Source: Clostridiales bacterium
GTDB lineage: Bacteria > Bacillota > Clostridia > Christensenellales > Pumilibacteraceae
Assembly (NCBI GenBank): GCA_029070965.1
Contig: JAIEBI010000028.1
Coordinates: 1-40,591 of the forward strand
Direction: 5' to 3'
Length of the DNA stretch: 40,591 bases
Shown: in pieces, positions 1 to 7,789 of the stretch
Layout: every line of letters begins with the position of its first letter
Numbering within the stretch: position 1 is the stretch's first letter
Program-made: the position numbers and the translations under genes
The notes under the pieces: generated by a model
What the model was told of the DNA's origin: nothing
The model's database searches: none
The model's input: only the letters and a program-made list of their open reading frames with translations

Positions 1-2171
1 GTGGGGCGCTTGACAGCGGTGGTCTTTTTGGGGGCCGCGGGCTTTTTGGCAGCAGCAGGCTTCTTTTCGGCAACGGCAACTGTTTCGTCGGCAGCGGCGG
101 CAGAAGCCTTTTCGATAGCCTTTTCCTTTTCGCGGGCTTGGGTAAGCTCTTTATAGCGAACCTCGCCTTCCTCTTGCGCTTCCTGCTTTTTAACGGCTTC
201 GGCAAACGTTTCGTACTTGCCGAGCTGTACCGCCTGAGGCAGAACAGCAAGTTTAATCTTGTCGCCGGTATTGTAGCCGGAGAAATTGCGGATAATAACG
301 GTCATATCCTCGTCAAAGCCCGCAACCTCCGCCGTAACAATGGCGTCCTTGTGGTACTCGTCGAGGTTTTTGATAACGCCGTGAAGTACCATCTTGGGAT
401 TTTTGGCAAGCGATTCCTTGTCGATAGCCATGCCGCGCGGCAAAATATACATAGGAGTATCCGTTTCCGCGGTAGCAATTTGGATAGGCGGTTCTTCCTC
501 GACCGGAGCATCCTCGCCTTCGGCTTGTTCCTCTTTCTTGGGCTTGATTTCAAAAGTAAGCTTGTTCTTGCTGCCGTTGGCGCCGACAAATTTGTAATTG
601 TAAACGCCGTTGACGTTGGTTATCGTACCGGTAGTCGTATTGCCGGTTACAACGCGGTCGGCAATTATGCGCTCGCCGTCCATGTTGAACAGCTGGATTT
701 GGCTGGGATCGAGATAGACTTTGAGCGATTGTCCTCCGACAAACTCGTAATCAAGCGGACGCGCCACGATAACGTTGTTGGCAAGTCCGGGCACGGACAA
801 ATACACGGCCTTGAAGCGCGGATAGTTGTCGAAGAATTCCGCAACGCCCTCGATGCAAACGTCGCCTTCCGCACCTTCCTCTTTGAGCGCGGTGGGAGGA
901 ATGCCGAGCGTAACTTTGTTGTTGATAATCGATTTGTCGGTAATGCGACCAAGCAAGCCCTCGGGAAGCTTTACACAAACGTCGCCGAACATAACGGCAA
1001 GGGTGTTTTCCATCGCAACGGCCTGCGCGGGAATGAGGTTGTAATCGGGTACGCCCATGAGCGTCAGCTCGGTGGTGGCGTCAAACAAGTGCGCATGCTC
1101 GGTGGCAAGGTACATTTTGAGCGTTTCGCCCTGCTCGAACGAATAACGTGCGTTGACACGCGCAATAGTGTAATCTTCCTTGCCCTCTACGTTGAGGTAA
1201 AGAATGGTCTCGTTGCCGAGGTTTTCGATAACGTCGACGGTGGATTCGATAACCGATTCGGGATGTGCGTCGATAAGCGCCTGCTCGTAGCGGACGTCCT
1301 CGGGACGAATACCCAAAAGCACGTCGCTGCCGACAATGGATTTATCCAAAATGCGCTGTGCGCGGGACTTGGGTATCATTACCTTGTTGGTCTCGCCGAT
1401 AAGCGCGTAAAGATTGCCGTTTTCCTCAACCAGCTTCGCCTTGAAGATGTTCATTTGCGGCGAGCCGAGGAAGCACGCGACAAAGAGGTTAGCGGGATTG
1501 TCGTAAAGCGTCGTGGGGGTATCCACCTGCTGAACGATACCGTCCTTCATAACGACGATACGCGTACCCATCGTCATAGCCTCGGTCTGGTCGTGCGTAA
1601 CGTAAATAAACGTGGTGGCAAGTCTGTGGTGAATCTTGGTGATCTCGGTACGCATTTGTACGCGCAGCTTTGCGTCAAGGTTGGAAAGCGGCTCGTCCAA
1701 AAGGAATACCTTAGGCTCGCGGACTATAGCGCGACCGAGCGCAACACGCTGACGCTGACCGCCCGACAACGCCTTGGGACGGCGGCTCAAAAGGTGCTGA
1801 ATGCCGAGTATGCTCGCAGCTTCCTGAACCTTTTCGTCAATAACCTTGGCGGGAACGTGACGAAGGCGCAAACCGAACGCCATGTTGTCGTAAACGGTCA
1901 TGTGCGGATAAAGCGCGTAGTTTTGGAAAACCATCGCTATATCGCGGTCCTTAGGCTCTACGTCGTTTACCAAACGGTCGTCTATATAGAGCTCGCCGGA
2001 CGAAATGTCCTCCAAACCCGCTATCATACGCAAAGTAGTGGACTTACCGCAACCGGACGGACCGACGAACACGACAAACTCCTTGTCGTCGATTTCGAGG
2101 TTGAAGTCGCTAACGGCACGAACGCCGCCGCTGTACACCTTGTAGATATGTCTTAAAGACAAACTTGCCAT
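1..2171 (-). CDS. Carbohydrate-type ABC transporter ATPase (MalK/UgpC/MsmX-like) with duplicated C-terminal modules, 3'-truncated by the window
   Basis: This cytoplasmic ATPase should energise sugar or sugar-phosphate uptake through a membrane permease pair not seen here. At least 723 codons are read from the ATG at 2171, which has AAGGAG 7 bases upstream; the end lies beyond position 1. Visible motifs are Walker A GPSGCGKST (37-45), signature LSGGQ (135-139), Walker B VFLLDEP (about 155-161) and the switch His in VTHD (193). A normal MalK ends near residue 370. Here the TOBE-like segment (about 253-366) is followed by a clear second copy (about 390-497) and a weaker third (about 517-657). 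Matching anchors are DKSIVGSDVLLGIRP at 276 and DKSIINNKVTLGIPP at 412. A Lys/Ala/Pro-rich tail follows from about 685. It appears monocistronic with its own promoter. The ATPase call is firm; the transported sugar is unknown. Confidence 0.93.
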   Translation of the reverse strand, partial: MASLSLRHIYKVYSGGVRAVSDFNLEIDDKEFVVFVGPSGCGKSTTLRMIAGLEDISSGELYIDDRLVNDVEPKDRDIAMVFQNYALYPHMTVYDNMAFGLRLRHVPAKVIDEKVQEAASILGIQHLLSRRPKALSGGQRQRVALGRAIVREPKVFLLDEPLSNLDAKLRVQMRTEITKIHHRLATTFIYVTHDQTEAMTMGTRIVVMKDGIVQQVDTPTTLYDNPANLFVACFLGSPQMNIFKAKLVEENGNLYALIGETNKVMIPKSRAQRILDKSIVGSDVLLGIRPEDVRYEQALIDAHPESVIESTVDVIENLGNETILYLNVEGKEDYTIARVNARYSFEQGETLKMYLATEHAHLFDATTELTLMGVPDYNLIPAQAVAMENTLAVMFGDVCVKLPEGLLGRITDKSIINNKVTLGIPPTALKEEGAEGDVCIEGVAEFFDNYPRFKAVYLSVPGLANNVIVARPLDYEFVGGQSLKVYLDPSQIQLFNMDGERIIADRVVTGNTTTGTITNVNGVYNYKFVGANGSKNKLTFEIKPKKEEQAEGEDAPVEEEPPIQIATAETDTPMYILPRGMAIDKESLAKNPKMVLHGVIKNLDEYHKDAIVTAEVAGFDEDMTVIIRNFSGYNTGDKIKLAVLPQAVQLGKYETFAEAVKKQEAQEEGEVRYKELTQAREKEKAIEKASAAAADETVAVAEKKPAAAKKPAAPKKTTAVKRP

Positions 2172-2203
2172 AATTTTCTCCTTATTGATTTGTTGTTTTA
2201 ATT

Positions 2204-2232
2204 ATTATACACCATTGTGCAAGCGATTTCAA
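2204..2232 (-). promoter_or_regulatory. Sigma-A-like promoter of the MalK-like gene
   Basis: On the minus strand, TTGAAA (2227-2232), a 17-base spacer and a perfect TATAAT (2204-2209) lie about 32 bases upstream of the ATG at 2171. The start point would give a leader of roughly 25 bases containing the AAGGAG ribosome site. Confidence 0.75.
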
Positions 2233-2284
2233 TATAATTTTGCATAAAAATACCCCGCCTTTTTGGATAATTTAACCATTAATC

Positions 2285-2325
2285 AAAAAGCCGCCGTATT
2301 ACTTGCGAGAACACGACGACTTTTT
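2285..2325 (-). terminator. Intrinsic terminator overlapping the end of bioY
   Basis: A stem of about 14 pairs (including G-T wobbles) with an 8-base loop is formed by 2287-2301 and 2310-2323. It is followed on the minus strand by a run of T. The bioY stop codon (2299-2301) lies inside the stem, so terminator and coding sequence overlap. A T run also flanks the other side, so it could act in both directions. Confidence 0.75.
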
Positions 2326-2865
2326 ATAGCGCATTGCGCGCATTAGCGACGGGTAAAGAATGGAGCAAAGCCCACACATAACCGCATCCTTAACGAGCAA
2401 CACCCCTACTGCCGGAACGCCGGCAATAACCGCCGCCCATGCGTTGTTTAGGTAATAATACAGTATCAGTACTTGATAGGTTACGCCTACTACGTAAATT
2501 GGTATGCAGCCTACGAGCGCGCACAAAAACACCTTGCCGCGACGAGTTGATTTAATTCTTTTGCACAGCGTACCGCTTACAAACGCGCCTATCGGGAAGC
2601 CTATCAAATACCCGAACGACGGCATAAATACGTACTGCGGTCCCCCGCCCGCCGTAAACACAGGCAGGCCGAAAAGTCCCATTGCAATATATACGAGCAC
2701 GGCAAGCGCGCCGTCCCTGCCGCCCAGCACAAGTCCCGCGGCAATGACGAACACCGTTTGAAAGGAAAGCTGCACTTGAGTAAACGGTATAGGCACGGAT
2801 ATAAGCCCGCCAACCGTTATAAGCGCGGTAAATATTGCTATATATACCAACCGTCTTGTAGACAT
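2299..2865 (-). CDS. bioY: BioY family biotin transporter substrate-binding component
   Basis: BioY is the membrane-embedded S component of the energy-coupling-factor biotin importer. The 188-residue product has the usual BioY length and about six hydrophobic segments. It carries the family-typical central stretch around residues 50-100, including the GRDGALAV start of a helix, GLPVFTAGGGPQY and PSFGYLIGFPIGAF. No EcfA/EcfT genes are adjacent, so it must use a shared ECF module elsewhere or act alone. It follows the TSCPD gene with a 36-base gap made of short repeats and has no strong Shine-Dalgarno site before the ATG at 2865. Presence of bioY suggests biotin scavenging. The identification is secure. 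Confidence 0.93.
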   Translation of the reverse strand: MSTRRLVYIAIFTALITVGGLISVPIPFTQVQLSFQTVFVIAAGLVLGGRDGALAVLVYIAMGLFGLPVFTAGGGPQYVFMPSFGYLIGFPIGAFVSGTLCKRIKSTRRGKVFLCALVGCIPIYVVGVTYQVLILYYYLNNAWAAVIAGVPAVGVLLVKDAVMCGLCSILYPSLMRAMRYKKSSCSRK

Positions 2866-2871
2866 AATGTA

Positions 2872-2913
2872 AATTCGGAATTATGAATTCGGAATGCGGA
2901 ATTAAGAATGATT
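2872..2913. repeat. Three imperfect 14-base tandem repeats between TSCPD gene and bioY
   Basis: Three consecutive 14-base units start at 2872, 2886 and 2900, each beginning AATTCGGAA or the variant AATTAAGAA. They fill the gap before bioY and run into the last codons of the TSCPD gene. This looks like short replication-slippage filler. No protein or RNA function is evident. Confidence 0.6.
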
Positions 2914-3150
2914 ATTCTTGTATTCGATTAATGCTTGGGCAAGCTGATCGGGACAAGACGTGCCGTTGCGACACTGAACGCCTTTTAACCTTGCGATAAC
3001 CTCGTCTATATCCATGCCGATTGCAAGCTTAGCTACACCCTGCGTGTTGCCCGCACAGCCGCGAATGAATTTAAGCTCGGTTATTTTGTTGTCCTTTACG
3101 TCAAAAAGTATTTCCTGCGAACAAGTGCCGTGAGTTTTGTAAGAATACAT
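2902..3150 (-). CDS. Small TSCPD-domain protein (TIGR03905-type)
   Basis: The 82-residue product is an almost complete match in layout to the small TSCPD proteins of Clostridia. It shows an N-terminal YKTHGTCSQEI segment, a central RGCAGNTQGVAKL stretch and a C-terminal CRNGTSCPDQLAQAL motif that gives the domain its name. The three Cys-containing motifs suggest a metal- or redox-sensitive fold. The same domain occurs at the end of some vitamin-B12-dependent ribonucleotide reductases, but the stand-alone function is not known. A good ribosome site (AAGGAG) precedes the ATG at 3150. It lies 28 bases behind the DUF4364 gene and ahead of bioY, so the three are probably cotranscribed. Confidence 0.88.
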   Translation of the reverse strand: MYSYKTHGTCSQEILFDVKDNKITELKFIRGCAGNTQGVAKLAIGMDIDEVIARLKGVQCRNGTSCPDQLAQALIEYKNNHS

Positions 3151-3178
3151 AAGCTTTACGCTCCTTTATATTATTGTG

Positions 3179-3703
3179 CTACTCTGTCAAGCGGTCGTGC
3201 AGCATAAGATATATGCTGGCGGCGTTCTTTTCCCAATTCTCGTGAATATACTTTGCTGTGCGGTTGTTTGCAACCACAAATTTAAGCTCCAACAGCGTTG
3301 CGGACGGCTCCACTACGCGTAGCCAAACAGTGTATGTGCCGTCCTTATTCTTATAGTATGTATGCTTGTATTCTTGGCGGCGCTTATACGACATGCGATT
3401 TTCTTTTACGTAGTCGCTTATTTCCTGCCGCAAAGACTCGGGTATGCGCGAGTAAAAATCGGCAAGACACGCCCTGCCGTCGGGAGTCAACGAATACAGC
3501 TTTTCCTTGCCGCGTTCGGCCTTGTGCAAAAAGTTCGATTTGGTCAGCTTGTCAATCGCGTCCATGCAATACAAAGGCATCATCCAGCCGTTTTGCGCGT
3601 AGCAAATGCTGATGATGGTATTGTAGTCGAGCGCAATGTCCATTTTGTCGAACACGAACAACACAATAAGTTTATTAAGAAGCTCTTCGTCGGACTGTTT
3701 CAA
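3179..3703 (-). CDS. DUF4364 family protein (winged-helix-like regulator candidate), TTG start
   Basis: The 174-residue product has the size and features of DUF4364. Its helical N-terminal half resembles a PadR-like winged helix (NKLIVLFVFDKMDIALDY, then MDAIDKLTKSNFL and YSLTPDGRACL). Its C-terminal half carries the family's tyrosine- and lysine-rich strands. I place the start at TTG 3703, because GGAGAGG lies 6 bases upstream and the protein then has the family length. The frame stays open back to 3832, but the extra 43 codons run through a palindromic element and look non-coding. Members are presumed DNA-binding proteins; the target is unknown. It lies downstream of valS and upstream of the TSCPD gene. 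Confidence 0.8.
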   Translation of the reverse strand: MKQSDEELLNKLIVLFVFDKMDIALDYNTIISICYAQNGWMMPLYCMDAIDKLTKSNFLHKAERGKEKLYSLTPDGRACLADFYSRIPESLRQEISDYVKENRMSYKRRQEYKHTYYKNKDGTYTVWLRVVEPSATLLELKFVVANNRTAKYIHENWEKNAASIYLMLHDRLTE

Positions 3704-3734
3704 TTCCCTCTCCGTGCGGATATTTTGAGTGCTA

Positions 3735-4021
3735 TACGTGTGTTCAACCCCAATAGATACATTTTTACGGCAAAATCTCGGTATATACGCCCGAAGCGTC
3801 GTTTGACGTACCGCAGTCGGGTACGCCTGCACTCCGTTTCGGTCGTCTATCCTCGTGATTTTGCTCGTAAAAACGCTTGCACCCCAAGCGAGGTTATTTT
3901 ATAGCTATATCAAGGCAAACGAGCGAAGTCGTAGTCTATGCACTACGTCGAGCGAGTTTAACGCCGATAGAGCGCAAAAGAGCCCGCTTGGGGTGTGTCT
4001 ACTGGGAGTTGAGCACACGTA
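3735..4021. mobile_element. MITE-like palindromic intergenic element between valS and the DUF4364 gene
   Basis: The only gene-free stretch above 300 bases (3704-4069) holds this element. Its ends (3737-3764 and 3991-4019) are imperfect inverted repeats of about 28 bases, both reading CGTGTG then YTCAAC inward. Both ends abut a TA dinucleotide (3735-3736 and 4020-4021), as expected for TA-targeting transposon relics. Inside lie a perfect 11-base inverted repeat (3880-3890 with 3985-3995) and smaller hairpins, for example CGTAGT/ACTACG near 3930-3950. No transposase is encoded. Whether it is mobile, a structured RNA or both cannot be decided from one copy. Confidence 0.5.
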
Positions 4022-4069
4022 CGTATATTTTAACACATTATTATCAAAAAGTAAATACCTAAACTGATT

Positions 4070-6628
4070 TTATCCCAATTTTTCGGTCAAAACTTTTATC
4101 CGCGCAGTGTAATTTTCCACTTTTTCACGCTCGGCGTCGATAAGCTTTTGCGGCGCCTTTTGGCAGAAGCCAGCGTTATTAAGCTTGGACTGCGCCAATT
4201 TAAGCTCGGACTTGCATTTTTCCAATTCTTTTTCCAGCCGTTCGCGCTCCTTTTCGGTGTCCGAAAGCGGCACGAAAATCTTTATGCCATCCAGCGCGAT
4301 AAGCGCGCAGTTTTCTTGGCTGCCGTGTTTAATCTCCGCCGTCTTTGCAAGCGTAGGCAAATATGCGATAAGCAACTTGCAAAGCGCCTCGTCGCCCTCG
4401 CACAACACGTCTGGCGTTTTTGCAACCGCTTGGTTTGTTTGTTTAAGGTTGCGCACGGCGCGTACGCAGTCTTTGAGCCGCTCGGTAAGTTTGATATCGG
4501 CGGCATAGTCGCCGCGCTTCTTTTTGGGGAATTCGCTAAGCATAAGCTCCCCTTGCGCGTCGGGCAGACTGTCGTAAATTTCCGTTGTGATAAACGGTAT
4601 AATCGGGTGGACAAGCTTTAACAGCACTTCGATAGCGTAACGCAGCACGCCAGCAGTGTTAAGCGCGTTTTCGCCCTTTAACTGCACCTTGGCAAACTCG
4701 ATATACCAGTCGCAGAACTCGTCCCAAATAAAGTTGTACAGTGCTTCCGCAGCGTGACCGACGTCGTACTTTTTCATAGCGCTGTTGACTTCGGCGATAA
4801 GCTCGTTAAGCTTGCCGAACAGCCAGCCGTCCGCCGCTGTCACGGCTTTGGGATTTTTGGCGTAGCCGTTTTGACAAGCGTTGATAACGAACTTAGCCGC
4901 ATTGAACAGCTTGTTCATAAAGTTGCGGTAGCTGTTGAGCGACGCACTCGAGTAACACACGTCGCCGCCGCGAGCTATACCGTTAACCAGCGAATAACGC
5001 AATGCGTCCGCGCCCACCGTTTGCACTACTTCCATGGGATCGACGCCGTTACCCAGCGACTTACTCATTTTGCGCCCCATCTCGTCGCGCACAAGTCCGT
5101 GGATATATACTTCCTTAAACGGCACCTCGCCGGTAAATTTAAGTCCGGCAAATATCATGCGCGACACCCAGAACGTTATAATGTCGTACGCCGTAACCAT
5201 CAAGTCGGTGGGATAATACTTTTTCAAGTCGTCGGTATCGTCCGGCCAGCCGAGCGTGGAGAACGGCCACAGCGCCGAGCTGAACCACGTGTCCAGCACG
5301 TCCTCATCCTGCCTGAGCTTTCCGCCACAGTGCGGGCAAACGGTAATGTCCGTCTTGCTTGCCATTTCCTTGCCGCAACCGTCGCAGTAGTATACCGGTA
5401 TGCGGTGTCCCCACCACAGCTGACGGGATATGCACCAATCGCGGATATTGTTCATCCAGTTGAAATATGTTTTTTCAAACCGCTTGGGAATGAATTTGAT
5501 TTTACCCGTCTTGACTGCCTCGATAGCGGGCGCGGCAAGCTCGGTCATCTTTACAAACCACTGCTTGGACACCATAGGCTCGATAGTTTGCTTGCAACGA
5601 CTGCAATGTCCTACGTTGTGCGTGTAGTCCTCTATCTTTTCCATATAGCCTTGCGCCTGCAAATCGGCGATAATGGCTTCCCTCGCCTTTTCGCGCGTCA
5701 TGCCTTGATACGCGCCGGCTTTTTCGTTCATAGTGCCGTCGTCGTTCATAACGCGGATTACTTCCAAATTATGGCGCAAACCCACCTCGAAGTCGTTGGG
5801 GTCGTGCGCGGGCGTAATCTTGACCGCGCCCGTGCCGAAATCCGCTTCCACGTAATCGTCGTAAACAATGGGGATCTCGCGCCCGACAAGCGGCAAAACA
5901 ATCAACTTACCTTCCATTCCCGCATAGCGCTCGTCCTTGGGGCTGACCGCCACCGCCGTGTCGCCCAGCATTGTTTCGGGGCGGGTGGTGGCTACCGTTA
6001 TATAACCGCTTCCGTCCTTGAACGGATATTTTATATGCCAAAGATGCGACGGCTCGCTTGTATAGTCAACCTCAACGTCGGATATGGCAGTTTTGCACCC
6101 CGGGCACCAGTTGGTTATTCTGTCGCCGCGGTAAATATAACCCTGCTCGTACAGTGATACAAACACTTCGCGCACGGCTTTACTGCACTTTTCGTCCATA
6201 GTGAACGCCATTCTCGACCAGTCGAGACTAAAACCCATTGTTTTTTGCTGTTCGACTATACGATTGCCGTACTTTTCCTTCCACGCCCAAGCGCGCTGCA
6301 AAAATCCGTCGCGCCCTACCTCGGCTTTACTTAATCCCTCCTCGCGCATAGCTTCCACAACCTTGACCTCGGTGGCTATCGAGGCGTGGTCGTACCCGGG
6401 GACCCACAGCGTTTCGTAGCCTTTCATGCGCTTATAACGCACTATCGCATCCGGTATCGTCATATTCATTGCGTGACCCATATGCAGCTGACCCGTAATG
6501 TTGGGCGGCGGCAACGCTATTGAAAATTTCTTTTTTGTCTTGCCTGCGCGCGGCTGAAAACAACCGTTATCCAGCCAGCGCTTATATATGCGCGACTCAA
6601 AGCCTTGCGGATTGTACGTTTTATCCAT
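4070..6628 (-). CDS. valS: Valine--tRNA ligase
   Basis: This class I aminoacyl-tRNA synthetase charges tRNA-Val in the cytoplasm. The 852-residue product is close to the usual 850-900. The HIGH-type motif is HMGH (49-52) after PPPNITGQL, and KMSKS is at 520-524. The editing domain includes TTRPETMLGDTAVAV (about 214-228). Cys pairs at CPGC (about 175), HCSRC (341-345), CDGC (415-418) and CPHC (431-434) suggest zinc sites. A C-terminal arginine/lysine/glutamate-rich coiled coil, typical of ValRS, ends the protein. The start at 6628 has AGGAG 9-10 bases upstream. The gene is divergent from the ABC operon and has its own promoter. No T-box leader fits the 139-base gap. Confidence 0.98.
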   Translation of the reverse strand: MDKTYNPQGFESRIYKRWLDNGCFQPRAGKTKKKFSIALPPPNITGQLHMGHAMNMTIPDAIVRYKRMKGYETLWVPGYDHASIATEVKVVEAMREEGLSKAEVGRDGFLQRAWAWKEKYGNRIVEQQKTMGFSLDWSRMAFTMDEKCSKAVREVFVSLYEQGYIYRGDRITNWCPGCKTAISDVEVDYTSEPSHLWHIKYPFKDGSGYITVATTRPETMLGDTAVAVSPKDERYAGMEGKLIVLPLVGREIPIVYDDYVEADFGTGAVKITPAHDPNDFEVGLRHNLEVIRVMNDDGTMNEKAGAYQGMTREKAREAIIADLQAQGYMEKIEDYTHNVGHCSRCKQTIEPMVSKQWFVKMTELAAPAIEAVKTGKIKFIPKRFEKTYFNWMNNIRDWCISRQLWWGHRIPVYYCDGCGKEMASKTDITVCPHCGGKLRQDEDVLDTWFSSALWPFSTLGWPDDTDDLKKYYPTDLMVTAYDIITFWVSRMIFAGLKFTGEVPFKEVYIHGLVRDEMGRKMSKSLGNGVDPMEVVQTVGADALRYSLVNGIARGGDVCYSSASLNSYRNFMNKLFNAAKFVINACQNGYAKNPKAVTAADGWLFGKLNELIAEVNSAMKKYDVGHAAEALYNFIWDEFCDWYIEFAKVQLKGENALNTAGVLRYAIEVLLKLVHPIIPFITTEIYDSLPDAQGELMLSEFPKKKRGDYAADIKLTERLKDCVRAVRNLKQTNQAVAKTPDVLCEGDEALCKLLIAYLPTLAKTAEIKHGSQENCALIALDGIKIFVPLSDTEKERERLEKELEKCKSELKLAQSKLNNAGFCQKAPQKLIDAEREKVENYTARIKVLTEKLG

Positions 6629-6659
6629 TGTTCATAGCTCCTACTTTCCTTTATACGGT

Positions 6660-6688
6660 ATTTTATCACAATATAATCCAAATAGCAA
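6660..6688 (-). promoter_or_regulatory. Predicted promoter of valS
   Basis: On the minus strand, TTGCTA (6683-6688), a 17-base spacer and TAAAAT (6660-6665) precede the valS ATG by about 32 bases. This gives a short leader without room for a T-box. Confidence 0.6.
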
Positions 6689-6767
6689 ATAAATTTAACG
6701 CTGTTGTACAATCACTCCCTCACCAAAAGCGGCATAGACTGAAATATAAAACGCCTTAGGAGGACTT

Positions 6768-7772
6768 ATGAAAAAACTCACAGCACTCTTTACCGCGCTC
6801 ATGCTTATGGTTTGCCCGCTCGCCCTTGTCGGGTGTAAGGACGACGGCAAAACCACCGTCAAGCTGTGCGAGGTAACACACTCCATCTTTTACGCCCCGT
6901 TGTACATAGCAATAAACAACGGCTACTTTGACGACGAGAACATCAATCTCAAACTGAGCAACGGCGGCGGCGCCGACAAGGTTATGACCGCCGTAATTTC
7001 CGGCTCAGCCGACATCGGACTTATGGGTCCCGAAGCGACGATCTACTGCCACGTAGAGGGGCAACGCGACTATCCCGTAATCTTCGGACAGCTCACCCGC
7101 TGCGACGGGTCATTCCTTGTAGGGCGCAATCCCGAACCCGACTTCGACTGGAAAAATCTCGAGGGCAAACATATTCTCGCAGGACGCCCCGGCGGCGTTC
7201 CCGCAATGACATTACAATGGGTGCTCAACCAAAACGGCGTAAACACAGACACGCCCAAGTTTGACACATCGGTCGCATTCGACGCAATGGTCGGCACGTT
7301 CGACACCGACAAGTCCGTCGACTACACCACCATGTTCGAGCCTACCGCGTCCGAATTTGTCGCGCTCGGCAAGGGCTATATTGTAGCGTCCGTCGGCAAG
7401 GATTCGGGCGAAGTTCCGTACACAGCGTTTTCGGCGCAAAAATCGTGGCTCAAAAAGAACAACAAAACCGCAAAGGCGTTCCTGCGCGCGGTGCTTCGCG
7501 GCTATCAGTACATGACCGAAAACACGCCTGAAAAGGTAGCTAAATCGCTGGTCAAATCGTTCCCGGGGACGAGCGAACAATCCGCCGCCGCGGCAGTCAA
7601 AAGCTATCTTGCAATCGACGCTTGGTCGCACACGCCCGTAATGGCGGAGTCGGCGTTCAATCGCCTTCAAGACATTATGGAAAACGCGGGCACGCTTAAA
7701 AGTCGTGCCGACTACAATCTTGCCGTAGACAACACCATTGCCAACCAGCTTGTCGACGAGCTGAAAATATAG
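6768..7772 (+). CDS. ABC transporter substrate-binding lipoprotein, NMT1/SsuA-like
   Basis: This is the extracytoplasmic solute-binding protein of an SsuABC/TauABC/ThiXYZ-type importer. The 334-residue product starts with a lipoprotein signal peptide whose lipobox ends LVGC, placing the lipidated Cys at 23. Family features are the early CEVTHSIFYAPLYIAINNGYF stretch (helix and loop of NMT1-type proteins), the GADKVMTAVISGSADIGLMG segment and a C-terminal helix-rich lobe. The ribosome site AGGAGG precedes the ATG by 6 bases. It is the first gene of a four-gene operon (binding protein, ATPase, small protein, permease). Families of this kind take up sulfonates, nitrate, or pyrimidine/thiamine precursors. 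The ligand cannot be read from sequence, and no TPP riboswitch is present upstream. Confidence 0.9.
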   Translation: MKKLTALFTALMLMVCPLALVGCKDDGKTTVKLCEVTHSIFYAPLYIAINNGYFDDENINLKLSNGGGADKVMTAVISGSADIGLMGPEATIYCHVEGQRDYPVIFGQLTRCDGSFLVGRNPEPDFDWKNLEGKHILAGRPGGVPAMTLQWVLNQNGVNTDTPKFDTSVAFDAMVGTFDTDKSVDYTTMFEPTASEFVALGKGYIVASVGKDSGEVPYTAFSAQKSWLKKNNKTAKAFLRAVLRGYQYMTENTPEKVAKSLVKSFPGTSEQSAAAAVKSYLAIDAWSHTPVMAESAFNRLQDIMENAGTLKSRADYNLAVDNTIANQLVDELKI

Positions 7773-7789
7773 TTCACAGGTGACCCGCC

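Noticed and set aside
138-2156. Long plus-strand open frame of 672 codons opposite the ABC ATPase
   Set aside because: It is the antisense of the ATPase gene. Its translation has no family features, whereas the minus strand encodes all ABC motifs with a good ribosome site and promoter.
3704-3832. 43-codon N-terminal extension of the DUF4364 protein
   Set aside because: It translates the terminal repeat of the palindromic element; the TTG at 3703 has a ribosome site and gives the family length.
3855-4067. 70-codon plus-strand frame within the palindromic element
   Set aside because: It lies entirely in inverted-repeat sequence with no ribosome site or recognisable protein.
4754-6157. Plus-strand open frame of 467 codons
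   Set aside because: Antisense of valS; composition and lack of motifs show it is a shadow.
6629-6767. T-box for valS or TPP riboswitch for the ABC operon
   Set aside because: The divergent gap is only 139 bases. Neither the T-box sequence nor the CTGAGA-type thiamine motif is present.
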